40,875 bases of DNA from the NCBI GenBank assembly GCA_030593145.1, contig JAUVHU010000013.1, forward strand, positions 1 to 40,875. Direction: 5' to 3'. This document shows, piece by piece, positions 9,380 through 16,950 of the stretch. Numbering within the stretch: position 1 is the stretch's first letter; each line of letters opens with the position of its first letter. Under the pieces are notes generated by a model. The model was not told the origin of the DNA. It searched no databases and worked only from the letters and a program-made list of their open reading frames with translations. The DNA comes from Desulfobacteraceae bacterium (lineage in GTDB: Bacteria > Desulfobacterota > Desulfobacteria > Desulfobacterales > ETH-SRB1). The position numbers were made by a program, and so were the translations under genes.

Positions 9380-10213
9380 GTGTCCATTATAACAATTAGC
9401 GCGGGTTCTTACAGCAATGGAAGGCAAATAGCCAAAAGCGCCGCCAAAAGATTGAATTACGAGTATGTAGATAGTGAAAATATTTTACCACTGGTTTCCA
9501 AGGAATTCGGTGTTTCTGAATCAAAACTTATGCAAACTCTTAAGGAAGCACCATCAGGTGTTGGCATGTTTTCTAAGACTAAACCTGAATACATAATATT
9601 TATTGAGACTTTGATTGCAGAATATTTGTTAAAAAATAATATAGTATATTATGGAGTCGTCGGACTTCCACTTATCCAGGAAGTATCCCATGTTTGCAAA
9701 GTTCAGATTATTGCTGATTTAGAGGGCAGGATAAAAAACAAAGCAAAGCTGGATGGCGGATCTGAAGAAAAAGCACGTAAAGCAGTTATCAAGGAAGATA
9801 ATCAGCAAAAGAAATGGTCGGAAGCTGTTTACAATATAAACACTACAGATCCAAACTTATATGATCTGGTAATAAACATAGGACATATTAAAGATGATGA
9901 TTTTGAACATGCCCTTGAGACCATTATTAGTGCCGTAGAGCACAAGAAATTTCAGCCCATGACATATTCCTTAAGATGTATGAAAAATGTTGCGATGTCG
10001 TGTCGTGTTCGGACAACTCTGGCGGATATAGATTCAAAAATGCAGGTAAAATCCGATGAAGGAACTGTATATATATATACTAAAGCCGTTAAGAAAAAGG
10101 CACAGGATAAGGTATTAGAAATGAAACAAAAGGTAATGAGAATCGAAGAAGTCAAACATATTGAAGTTTTTATAGATTATGATTTGTTTGCAAAAGTTTC
10201 CCATGGGCAGTAG
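9380..10213 (+). CDS. Cytidylate-kinase-like family protein with a BON-like tail
   Basis: 277 residues, starting at GTG (9380) after a strong AAGGAGGGG site. The N-terminal part opens MSIITISAGSYSNGRQIAKS, the P-loop form of the cytidylate-kinase-like family (Pfam Cytidylate_kin2). YEYVDSENILPLVS then follows, as in true CMP kinases. The true Cmk fold is only partly kept, so a nucleotide-metabolism role is not assured. Residues about 195-277 (VRTTLADIDSKMQVKSDEG, VYIYTKAV, VKHIEVFID) have the alternating pattern of a BON domain. It sits between the permease and a receiver, so a regulatory role in signalling is plausible. The family is common in sulfate reducers and poorly characterised. Confidence 0.8.
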   Translation: MSIITISAGSYSNGRQIAKSAAKRLNYEYVDSENILPLVSKEFGVSESKLMQTLKEAPSGVGMFSKTKPEYIIFIETLIAEYLLKNNIVYYGVVGLPLIQEVSHVCKVQIIADLEGRIKNKAKLDGGSEEKARKAVIKEDNQQKKWSEAVYNINTTDPNLYDLVINIGHIKDDDFEHALETIISAVEHKKFQPMTYSLRCMKNVAMSCRVRTTLADIDSKMQVKSDEGTVYIYTKAVKKKAQDKVLEMKQKVMRIEEVKHIEVFIDYDLFAKVSHGQ

Positions 10214-10266
10214 TCCTGTTTTGGGTAATTTTATTGGGAAGTTGAAAAATATTAGTATTAAGAGTT

Positions 10267-10279
10267 CGCCCGAAGGGCG
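10267..10279. terminator. Short GC hairpin
   Basis: CGCCC-GAA-GGGCG forms a perfect 5-bp stem with a tight loop, 53 bases after the kinase-like gene and before the receiver. It lacks a clear U-tract, so termination would be weak; it may only modulate readthrough. Confidence 0.35.
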
Positions 10280-10307
10280 CTAATTTAATATCTATTGGGG
10301 GATAAAA

Positions 10308-10691
10308 ATGAAAGAAAAATTAGAGATCCTGTTGCTGGATGATGAAACTATAGTTGGAAACAGGTTGGGACCTGTGCTTGAAAAAGTTGGTTATGATGTA
10401 GAAGTGTTTGAGGATCCCAAAAAAGCTCTAAACAGGATAAATGAAAAAGAGTTTGATATAGTTATTACAGATATAATGATGGAAGATGTTAACGGAATCC
10501 AGATTTTGGAAGAGGTGCAAAAAAAATCAGAAAAAACCAAGGTTATTATAATTACAGGCTATGCAACAGTAGCTCTGGCCCGTGAAGCCATGGAGAAAGG
10601 CGCTTTTGATATGATTGCCAAACCATTCAGACCCAACGATCTTCGTTCTGTAGTTGCAAAAGCGGCGGATTCTCTTGGCTATAAGAAATAA
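10308..10691 (+). CDS. Single-domain response regulator
   Basis: A 127-residue receiver with Asp11-Asp12, phosphoacceptor Asp55 in VITDIMM, Thr83 in IIITGYA and Lys105 in IAKPF. GGGGG lies before the ATG. There is no output domain. It lies ahead of a histidine kinase (10938) and a sigma-54 activator (12610) on the same strand. The three could form a phosphorelay or a branched pathway in which this receiver competes for phosphate. Confidence 0.93.
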   Translation: MKEKLEILLLDDETIVGNRLGPVLEKVGYDVEVFEDPKKALNRINEKEFDIVITDIMMEDVNGIQILEEVQKKSEKTKVIIITGYATVALAREAMEKGAFDMIAKPFRPNDLRSVVAKAADSLGYKK

Positions 10692-10710
10692 ATTATATTG
10701 CAGTAGTAAT

Positions 10711-10852
10711 GAGACCTTTGAAAAAAGCTCCCTTTTGCCCAATCTTGGTGTTAGGCTCAAATTTTAAGCTTCGAAATACTCAATGTATTCCCGTAATTAA
10801 AATTTTCGCCTTCCTTGAGATTGAGCAAAATTGAACATTTTTCAAAGGTCTC
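10711..10852. repeat. Family A TIR element, copy 2 (inverted orientation)
   Basis: A 142-bp element with ends GAGACCTTTGAAAAA and TTTTTCAAAGGTCTC, a perfect 15-bp terminal inverted repeat. Read on the minus strand it aligns with copies 1 and 3 (ATGTTCAATTTTG, AAGGAAGGCGA, ATACATTGAGTATTTCGA). It lies between the receiver and the histidine kinase genes. Nothing else is evident in 10853-10937 apart from the kinase's ribosome site. Confidence 0.9.
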
Positions 10853-10937
10853 GTAATTTAGAACTTAGGCTGAGCGTAAATTTATTGCTTGATAATTAAA
10901 GTCAAGGATGAAATATTCAAAATTTTATGGAGGTTAA

Positions 10938-12497
10938 ATGCCCGATATGGTAAACCCTCTTGAATTGGAATCCGACTTTATAAAAAAATCAGAAGAAACG
11001 GAATCCAGAAATAAATTTGTACTGAACAAAAACGATAGGGAACTGCTTGAACGGCCGCGCTTTACCTTCCGGCTGCATATGCTGCTGGTGTTTCTCCTTT
11101 TCTCCTTTTTGTCTATGGCAATTATTATAGGCTCAGTTATAGGCATAAACCGTATACAAAAAAAGCTTCATTTCGTTCAAACCTCTGAAAGATATCTTTT
11201 TCAAATTGAGCAGGCCAGAAGATGGGAAAAAAACTATTTTTTGTATAATACAAATCTCGAAGATGCAGTTCAAAGCGCCGATAATGCGAAAACTCTTTTA
11301 TCCCAAAACCTGAAAAAGGTCATAACTGTTTTATCAACAAAAGAGACAGACACAATAATTAAGCACCTCGACAGATATAGGGATCTTCTGCAAGAGCTAA
11401 TAGTGTTAGAAAAAAATGGAATTGAGAATACTGAAAAAAAAGAAGAAATCGAGACTTCATTAAGAAAACACGGCGCTAAAATGGTTGAAGTAGCATCTGT
11501 TCTTGCTTATGAAGAGCAGGAATCAATGAATGCCATGCTCGATCTCATACAGAGAATTCCTATATACTGCCTTGTGGTTGTCCTGTTATTAAGAGTTTTT
11601 GCCGCGCGTTTCCTTACACAAAGATTGGTGAAACCACTTAATCACCTTGTTAAATGTACACGAAGAATAGCTAAAGGAGATTTTTCTCCACTTGTTCCGA
11701 TGCGTAAATACCGTGATGAATTTACAACGGTGGAGGTAGCTATCAACCGTATGCTTGAGCAGCTTAAATTACATGAAACCGCGATGGTGGAATCACATAA
11801 ACTTAGAGCGGTCGGGACCCTGACAGCTGGAGTTGCTCACGAGTTAAACAATCCTTTAAACAATATAATGCTCACGGCGCATGCCATGCTTGAGGACCAT
11901 AAGGATTTGTCTGAAGATGAGCTGCTTGAAATGATAAATGATCTTATTAACGAAGCAGACAGATCACGCAGCATCGTGCGCAATCTGCTGGATTTTGCAA
12001 GAGAAAGTGAGTCTGTCTCCGAGCCCCTTGATTTGGGAGCGCTGGTTAGCGAAACAATTAAGTTGGCGCTTAATCAAGTTAAAGTTTCTGGAGCAAAAAT
12101 AGAATCTCAAATTCAGCCAAGCCTTCCTCGTATGCGCGGGGACAAACAACAATTGAAACAGGTCTTCTTGAATCTGATCCTTAATGCTGTTGATGCTGTT
12201 GAAAAACAGGGAAATATTAAAATAAGCGTTAAAAAAGCTGATATGCCTGGATTTTTGTCTGTTCAGATAAAAGACAATGGGTGCGGAATACCCGCTCATA
12301 TTTTGCCTAATATATTTGATCCGTTTTTTACTACAAAAGGGCCGGGAAAGGGCACCGGACTGGGTCTTTCTGTTTCCCATGGTATCATTACAATGCACGG
12401 TGGACAGATCAGCATTGAAACTGAAGTAGGAAAATATACAAGGTTTACGGTAATTCTCCCTTCTAGAAGCGTTCCTGCAAATTTTAATAGAACATAA
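10938..12497 (+). CDS. Membrane sensor histidine kinase (HAMP-HisKA-HATPase)
   Basis: 519 residues, ATG after TGGAGG. A 45-residue cytoplasmic N-terminus is followed by membrane segment 1 (about 47-70). A periplasmic helical region of about 130 residues looks like a four-helix-bundle sensor. Membrane segment 2 (about 205-222) leads to a HAMP linker (RLVKPLNHLVKCTRRIAKGD). The H-box has the phosphorylated His301 in GVAHELNNPL, and the ATPase domain has N, G1 (DNGCGIP), F (DPFFTTK) and G2 (GKGTGLGLS) boxes, all intact. Its partner is probably the sigma-54 activator at 12610, possibly also the receiver at 10308. The ligand is unknown. Confidence 0.92.
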   Translation: MPDMVNPLELESDFIKKSEETESRNKFVLNKNDRELLERPRFTFRLHMLLVFLLFSFLSMAIIIGSVIGINRIQKKLHFVQTSERYLFQIEQARRWEKNYFLYNTNLEDAVQSADNAKTLLSQNLKKVITVLSTKETDTIIKHLDRYRDLLQELIVLEKNGIENTEKKEEIETSLRKHGAKMVEVASVLAYEEQESMNAMLDLIQRIPIYCLVVVLLLRVFAARFLTQRLVKPLNHLVKCTRRIAKGDFSPLVPMRKYRDEFTTVEVAINRMLEQLKLHETAMVESHKLRAVGTLTAGVAHELNNPLNNIMLTAHAMLEDHKDLSEDELLEMINDLINEADRSRSIVRNLLDFARESESVSEPLDLGALVSETIKLALNQVKVSGAKIESQIQPSLPRMRGDKQQLKQVFLNLILNAVDAVEKQGNIKISVKKADMPGFLSVQIKDNGCGIPAHILPNIFDPFFTTKGPGKGTGLGLSVSHGIITMHGGQISIETEVGKYTRFTVILPSRSVPANFNRT

Positions 12498-12501
12498 GGA
12501 A

Positions 12502-12582
12502 ACCTAAATTGAGCGATTTTTTACTCGATCTACGCCGATCTCTTGCGCATAAAGACTTCGCGAAAAATCGCTCAACTCAGGT
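12502..12582. repeat. Family B TIR element, copy 2 (short form)
   Basis: An 81-bp element with ends ACCTAAATTGAGCGATTTTT and AAAATCGCTCAACTCAGGT. It looks like an internal deletion of the longer copies: it keeps CTCGATCTACGCCGATCTC and TTGCGCATAAAGACTTCGCG but lacks the middle. It begins four bases after the histidine kinase stop codon and lies inside the kinase-regulator operon, where it would form a long RNA hairpin. Confidence 0.85.
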
Positions 12583-12609
12583 TAAAGCCAAATCGCTATT
12601 GGAGGAAAT

Positions 12610-13992
12610 TTGTCGTTGAAAAGAGACGATAAGAATATATTGATACGTATTGCGATTATTGACGATGAACCTTTGGTCCTGCGAAATTTGCAGAGAAAAA
12701 TTGGTAAAAGCGGCTTTCAAGTCGAAACGTTTCAAAATCCCCGAAAAGCTATCGATCGAATGGAAATAGCGCCATTCGACATTATTCTCACCGATTTACA
12801 CATGCCGGGAATGGATGGCATGCAGGTTTTAGAGAAGGTCAAAGAAAAATATCCCAGGACAGAAGTAATAATTATTACAGGCTATGCGTCAATAAAAAAC
12901 GCTGTTGAAGCAGTCAAGCGAGGCGCTTTTTACTACATTGAAAAGCCCTTCACGCCTGAACAGGTTTTGTTGATAATAAACCGAGCTATTGATAAGGTGC
13001 GTTTGGTCCACGAAAATAAACGGCTTAAAGATGATCTTCTTAAAAAAGATAATGTGCGAAAAATCATTGGCGTAAGTTCTCCTGTTCGTGAGTTAATTAA
13101 AATAATTCAAAAAGTGTCCAGGGTTAATTGCAATGTACTTATTCAGGGTGAAAGCGGTACTGGTAAAGAGCTGACAGCAAGAGCGATACATTTTGGCAGC
13201 CCGAGGAAGGACGAACCATATATCAGTTTTAATTGCGGCAGTTTTACGGAAGAGTTGATAGCCAATGAACTTTTTGGGCATGAAAAAGGAGCTTTTACCG
13301 GCGCAGAAAGTGTAAAGGCAGGCTTGTTAGAAGCAGCACAGGGAGGAACTGTTTTTCTCGATGAAATTGGGGAGATGCCACTTTCCATGCAGGTAAAGCT
13401 GCTTAGAGTAATTCAGGAAAAGAAACTGCTGAGAGTGGGAGGATCTAAGCTCGTTGATCTTGATATTAGAGTGATATCTGCCACAAATAAGGAGCTTGAA
13501 AACGAAATCAAGGCTGGAAGGTTTAGAGAAGATCTTTATTTCCGTCTTAAAGTAGTCAAAATCCGTGTTCCTTCACTCAGAGAAAGAAAAAAAGACATAC
13601 CTGTATTAATAAAACATTTTATAGCTAAATATAACAGGCTGTATAACAAAAACATTAAAGGCTTTACAAAACAGGCATTAGAACTTTTGATGAAATATTC
13701 TTTCCCAGGGAATATACGAGAACTTGAACATATTGTTTCAAGCGCCATTGCTCTCGGAGAAGAAATCTGGATAGATGAAAATGAACTTCCTGAGGATCTT
13801 GACCATCTCGTAGTGGAGACTGTTGAAAACAGAGATTTGCTTCCTCTTTATGAAGAAGAGAAAGCTCACATAATCAGAGTGCTTGAGGCTACCAACTATA
13901 ATAAGGCAAGGGCTTCAAAAATACTTGATATCCCAAGAACAACCTTGTGGAGAAAGATAAAAAAATACAATATTATGGAATCCTTGGGATAG
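12610..13992 (+). CDS. Sigma-54-dependent response regulator (NtrC family)
   Basis: 460 residues. The receiver (about 12-125) has Asp18-Asp19, phosphoacceptor Asp62 and the TGYAS and KPF motifs. The AAA+ domain has Walker A GESGTGKE (180-187), the sigma-54 contact loop GAFTGA (227-232) and the Walker B segment FLDEIGEM. The C-terminal Fis-type helix-turn-helix includes NYNKARASKILDIPRTTLWR. It activates sigma-54 promoters from enhancers. The start is TTG at 12610, only four bases from GGAGG. A TTG at 12616, ten bases away, is an equally possible start. Upstream lies its likely kinase, with a family B repeat between them. The TAG stop shares its last base with a family A element. Confidence 0.93.
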   Translation: MSLKRDDKNILIRIAIIDDEPLVLRNLQRKIGKSGFQVETFQNPRKAIDRMEIAPFDIILTDLHMPGMDGMQVLEKVKEKYPRTEVIIITGYASIKNAVEAVKRGAFYYIEKPFTPEQVLLIINRAIDKVRLVHENKRLKDDLLKKDNVRKIIGVSSPVRELIKIIQKVSRVNCNVLIQGESGTGKELTARAIHFGSPRKDEPYISFNCGSFTEELIANELFGHEKGAFTGAESVKAGLLEAAQGGTVFLDEIGEMPLSMQVKLLRVIQEKKLLRVGGSKLVDLDIRVISATNKELENEIKAGRFREDLYFRLKVVKIRVPSLRERKKDIPVLIKHFIAKYNRLYNKNIKGFTKQALELLMKYSFPGNIRELEHIVSSAIALGEEIWIDENELPEDLDHLVVETVENRDLLPLYEEEKAHIIRVLEATNYNKARASKILDIPRTTLWRKIKKYNIMESLG

Positions 13993-14146
13993 AGACCTTT
14001 GAAAAATGTTCAATTTTGTTCGAGTACAAGGAAGGCGACCAAATTTTAAATCAGGTTCAACCGGAGGAATATATTGAATATTTCGAGGATTGCAATTTGA
14101 GCCTGACGCAGTAATCGGACAAAAGGGGGCGTTTTTCAAAGGTCTC
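13992..14146. repeat. Family A TIR element, copy 3 (most complete)
   Basis: A 155-bp element with perfect 15-bp terminal inverted repeats GAGACCTTTGAAAAA and TTTTTCAAAGGTCTC. The interior is shared with copies 1 and 2. Its first G is the third base of the preceding gene's TAG stop codon. It encodes no protein of note and is best read as a MITE-like non-autonomous element. Confidence 0.92.
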
Positions 14147-14163
14147 GGATAATCGGAAGATTT

Positions 14164-14201
14164 GATGAACTCGTAAAAATTATATTTTTTACGAGTTCAT
14201 C
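14164..14201. terminator. Strong bidirectional terminator hairpin
   Basis: GATGAACTCGTAAAAA pairs with TTTTTACGAGTTCATC around a short AT loop, giving a near-perfect 16-bp stem with A and T tracts in both directions. It lies between the convergent sigma-54 regulator (13992) and the small membrane protein gene (14240) and suits termination from both sides. Confidence 0.8.
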
Positions 14202-14239
14202 ATTTTATGCCATGTGATTAAATATATATGTTAATCGGT

Positions 14240-14929
14240 CTAATGCTCCAGCCTCATGCCCCATCCTTCGAACATGAACATAATGCCAAAGCCGTACCAC
14301 AAAGTGTAAACCACATAGAAGATCAGAGAAAAGACTACAACACCGAGACGGTCGGTGATCTTCTGGGGTTGGATCCCGTAGTAATTATAAGACGTTTCAA
14401 CGGCCTTTTTCACCACTGAGGCGATTACCTTGGCCTCCGGAAACTTCGACTGCTTCTTTAAGTCCTTTTCCATAAAATGCAGCGCCGTATACCAGTTGAA
14501 AACAACCCGTTTCGCTTCATAGCCGTATTTGTCGGAAATTTCCTGTCCCTTGTTATAATACATAAGATCTGCATCGGCAAGACAGTTGTCCAGGATCTTG
14601 CTCAGATCGCCTGAGACTTTCAAGTCAGCGCCTGTTACTTCTACTGCGGCGCCACCCTTCTTAAATAAAGAGGCTGCCTGTAGCGCCTTTTCCTCGTTTG
14701 CCATGGTTATGGTTACGCTCACAGAAGTGCCGGCGAACTTGTCGGCTTCTTCTTTTACCTTTGGAATATAATAAGCAGAGCCTTTTGAAATAGAGTTATA
14801 CAAGGCATCAAGATATTCCAGACCATTCTTCTTACCTTCGAAAAGAGGTGAAAATATTAGTACCAGTACAACCACAAAGCTTAAGAGCATCGCGAATCCG
14901 CCGTAAAATTCTTTCTTATGCGCAATCAT
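14240..14929 (-). CDS. Conserved-looking inner-membrane protein, partner of the TauE/SafE-like exporter
   Basis: 229 residues of unknown function. There is one membrane helix near the N-terminus (about 12-29, MLLSFVVVLVLIFSPLF) and one or two near the C-terminus (about 195-222, rich in Val, Phe, Tyr and Trp). Between them is a soluble region of about 160 residues, probably periplasmic, containing a possible alpha/beta stretch (SVSVTITMANEEKALQAASL). The ATG overlaps the stop of the exporter gene as ATGA (14926-14929), so the two are translationally coupled and the products probably act together. I do not recognise a named family. It may be an accessory or sensor subunit of the transporter. 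Confidence 0.85.
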   Translation of the reverse strand: MIAHKKEFYGGFAMLLSFVVVLVLIFSPLFEGKKNGLEYLDALYNSISKGSAYYIPKVKEEADKFAGTSVSVTITMANEEKALQAASLFKKGGAAVEVTGADLKVSGDLSKILDNCLADADLMYYNKGQEISDKYGYEAKRVVFNWYTALHFMEKDLKKQSKFPEAKVIASVVKKAVETSYNYYGIQPQKITDRLGVVVFSLIFYVVYTLWYGFGIMFMFEGWGMRLEH

Positions 14930-16227
14930 GAACTCACCCCCTCTCCTTTAAGAACACCGATATTCTTAACAAATGTTCCGATCACCCAGACCGAAAACGC
15001 GCCTATAACAATAAAGAATGCCCAGACTCCGATAGTCTCCAGTATAGCGCCAAACCCCGGTGATATAGGAATAACATCCATAGCGCCCAACTTGGCCGGT
15101 AAAGCAAAAATACGATTTACAAAACCAGCCAGAACAGCCATGGCGTAAAAGCCGCGAATGGTGATTCCAGGCACGACCTTGGTAACCATTGCGCCGATCT
15201 GGATACCAACCAGAGACCCCAGGAGCATACCCATGGCCAAAGTGTAAAAAATAAATCCGTATACGGCGTACTGGGTTATAGCAGCATAACCGGCAGTAAA
15301 GATGATCTGGAAAATGTCGGTTCCCACTGTGGTCATGGACGAAACACCGAGGACATAGACAAATATGGGGAAGGTCAAAAAACCGCCGCCAACGCCCATA
15401 ATACCTGCCGCAAGTCCGACAAGCGCGCCGCTGGCAACTAAAAATACCCATGAGATTCCCCTGCCGCCAGGAACAAGGTCGGCGTCAAACTTGACAATGG
15501 GAGGTATTTTTACAGACTGGAGCTTTTTGGGAAGACCGCCCATCTCAGCCCCTTCTTCCTTTCCACCATGGACGTCTCCGCCAGCGCCCGGAGCCTTCCT
15601 TGCATTAAGAAAATCGAGCAAGGCATAGGTTCCCAGAAAACCGAGCATAAGGGAATAGACGGTCGTGATAAAAGCGTCGCTGAGCACCGGGTTGATCTCA
15701 TAAAGAACGCGGTTGATAAGCCCGCCGAAAGTAGCTCCCAAGATGGCCCCGATCAGGAAAACTACGGCAAGAGGTACTGACACATTGCCCAGCTTTCTAT
15801 GGATTACGCTACCCATGATCGCTTTCGCGAATATATGGAAAAGATCCGTTCCTACAGCCAGGATACCTTTGATGCCCGCACTCATCAGAGCCGGAGCAAT
15901 GATAAACCCGCCGCCTGCGCCAATACAGCCGGTGATCAGGCCCGCACCCATGCCGATAAGGATAGAGACAATAAATATCCCGGTAGTGTAAAAGGCCGGG
16001 CTGTAAGCCTTATGTCCCCCCAGCAGTTCAGGCAGGATGCCATTAACCTCTTCGGAAAGGTGCCCGGCAAAAGCGATGCTCCCGATGATAATCGGAATCA
16101 ACGACAGACCAAGTAAAATAAGCCGCTTACGATCATGAAGTATGGTATTTGATATGTCAAGTTCCCATTTTGCATGAGCTCTTGCGCCCATCATCATAAA
16201 TCGTCCCAACTCTTTCATAAAATTCAT
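14926..16227 (-). CDS. TauE/SafE family permease
   Basis: A 433-residue inner-membrane protein of the sulfite exporter TauE/SafE family. The two homologous halves show the family signatures GAGLITGCIGAGGGFIIAPA and GLAAGIMGVGGGFLTFPIF. It is longer than the common members of about 260 residues. An N-terminal extension of some 30 polar residues precedes the first helix, and a cytoplasmic loop of about 50 residues (PGAGGDVHGGKEEGAEMG) joins the halves. GGGAGAG precedes the ATG at 16227. Family members move sulfite, sulfonates or related anions, but the direction and substrate are not defined by sequence. It is in one run with the CBS protein upstream and the overlapping membrane protein downstream. 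Confidence 0.9.
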   Translation of the reverse strand: MNFMKELGRFMMMGARAHAKWELDISNTILHDRKRLILLGLSLIPIIIGSIAFAGHLSEEVNGILPELLGGHKAYSPAFYTTGIFIVSILIGMGAGLITGCIGAGGGFIIAPALMSAGIKGILAVGTDLFHIFAKAIMGSVIHRKLGNVSVPLAVVFLIGAILGATFGGLINRVLYEINPVLSDAFITTVYSLMLGFLGTYALLDFLNARKAPGAGGDVHGGKEEGAEMGGLPKKLQSVKIPPIVKFDADLVPGGRGISWVFLVASGALVGLAAGIMGVGGGFLTFPIFVYVLGVSSMTTVGTDIFQIIFTAGYAAITQYAVYGFIFYTLAMGMLLGSLVGIQIGAMVTKVVPGITIRGFYAMAVLAGFVNRIFALPAKLGAMDVIPISPGFGAILETIGVWAFFIVIGAFSVWVIGTFVKNIGVLKGEGVSS

Positions 16228-16370
16228 GATAATTTCTCTCCCTGTTTTTTATCTGATTCTTGCCTCACCGGCAAGTATTCTGATGGTAAAATTTGTGTTC
16301 TCCAAATCCTCTTTTTTATACCTCCTTTCTATTATATATGCTATTTGTGATATATAAGTATTTTTTTTAG

Positions 16371-16658
16371 TTATCCTTGTTCATCTATACCTTTAATTAC
16401 AATCTTGCGGCCATGAACGACAACAATTCTTGTTCCCTTTGATTTCAAATCTCCTTCTAATCCGATTGCTTTCAAGGCATCTTCAAGTCTTATCATCCCA
16501 ACAATCACATCTTTTCTAATCACCGCAATCTGTTTGAGGTCATTGTTGAGTAAGACCTCTATAGCCTCTGTAATATTATCTTTTTCGGCAACCGATGGTT
16601 TGGCGGCAAGTTTTTTATCTATGGGAACAATAATGTCTTTAACTTCACGCTTTTTCAT
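16371..16658 (-). CDS. Small single-CBS-domain protein
   Basis: 95 residues. Residues about 5-75 fit one CBS motif (VKDIIVPIDKK, EAIEVLLNNDLKQIAVI, VGMIRLEDALKAIG), followed by a short basic tail (RIVVVHGRKIVIKG). Single CBS motifs usually dimerise to bind adenine nucleotides. The ribosome site before the ATG is poor (AAAGAAACG), and a predicted sigma-54 promoter lies only about five bases upstream of the start by its predicted start point. It precedes the TauE-like gene by 143 bases on the same strand and may tune that transporter. A small hairpin, CTTGCC-TCACC-GGCAAG, lies between the two. Confidence 0.7.
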   Translation of the reverse strand: MKKREVKDIIVPIDKKLAAKPSVAEKDNITEAIEVLLNNDLKQIAVIRKDVIVGMIRLEDALKAIGLEGDLKSKGTRIVVVHGRKIVIKGIDEQG

Positions 16659-16671
16659 TACGTTTCTTTAT

Positions 16672-16688
16672 AAGCAAAAAATGTACCA
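16672..16688 (-). promoter_or_regulatory. Predicted sigma-54 promoter (-24/-12)
   Basis: On the minus strand TGGTAC-ATTTT-TTGCTT closely fits the consensus TGGCAC-N5-TTGCW, with exactly ten bases between the invariant GG and GC. It faces the CBS and TauE genes. The sigma-54 regulator encoded immediately upstream (16951-18351) is the natural candidate activator. Transcription would start near 16662, very close to the ATG at 16658. The remaining 16689-16950 holds short dyads (for example GTTCA-N8-TGAAC near 16912) but no gene. Confidence 0.6.
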
Positions 16689-16950
16689 TGAATATAGAAC
16701 CGGACAGGATCAACAGATAACAGTTTGAAGTTATTGCTATAAAAGCTTATTTTTTCTGGACTCCCGGCAAGCTTGGCAGACGTTTTGTAAACTTTTAGAT
16801 TACAGTAAAAGGCTGGCGGGAAAAAGAGATGGTGATAATTATTGAAATTCCAATATGTTAGGTAGGTGAACCAATTAGTTTACACATACCCTTTTCAGGG
16901 ATTCAAGGGTTCAGAAAGCGATGAACCGTGAATTGTGAACCTGAGAATAA

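Noticed and set aside
14966-15991. Overlapping frames within the TauE-like gene, on both strands
   Set aside because: They are shadows of a GC-richer gene; the TauE/SafE frame alone has hydrophobic helices and family motifs.
16773-16788. TTGGCAG-N5-TTGTA, a sigma-54-like motif on the plus strand
   Set aside because: It faces away from the nearby genes, and the next plus-strand gene is more than 3 kb away. The minus-strand motif at 16672 is far better.
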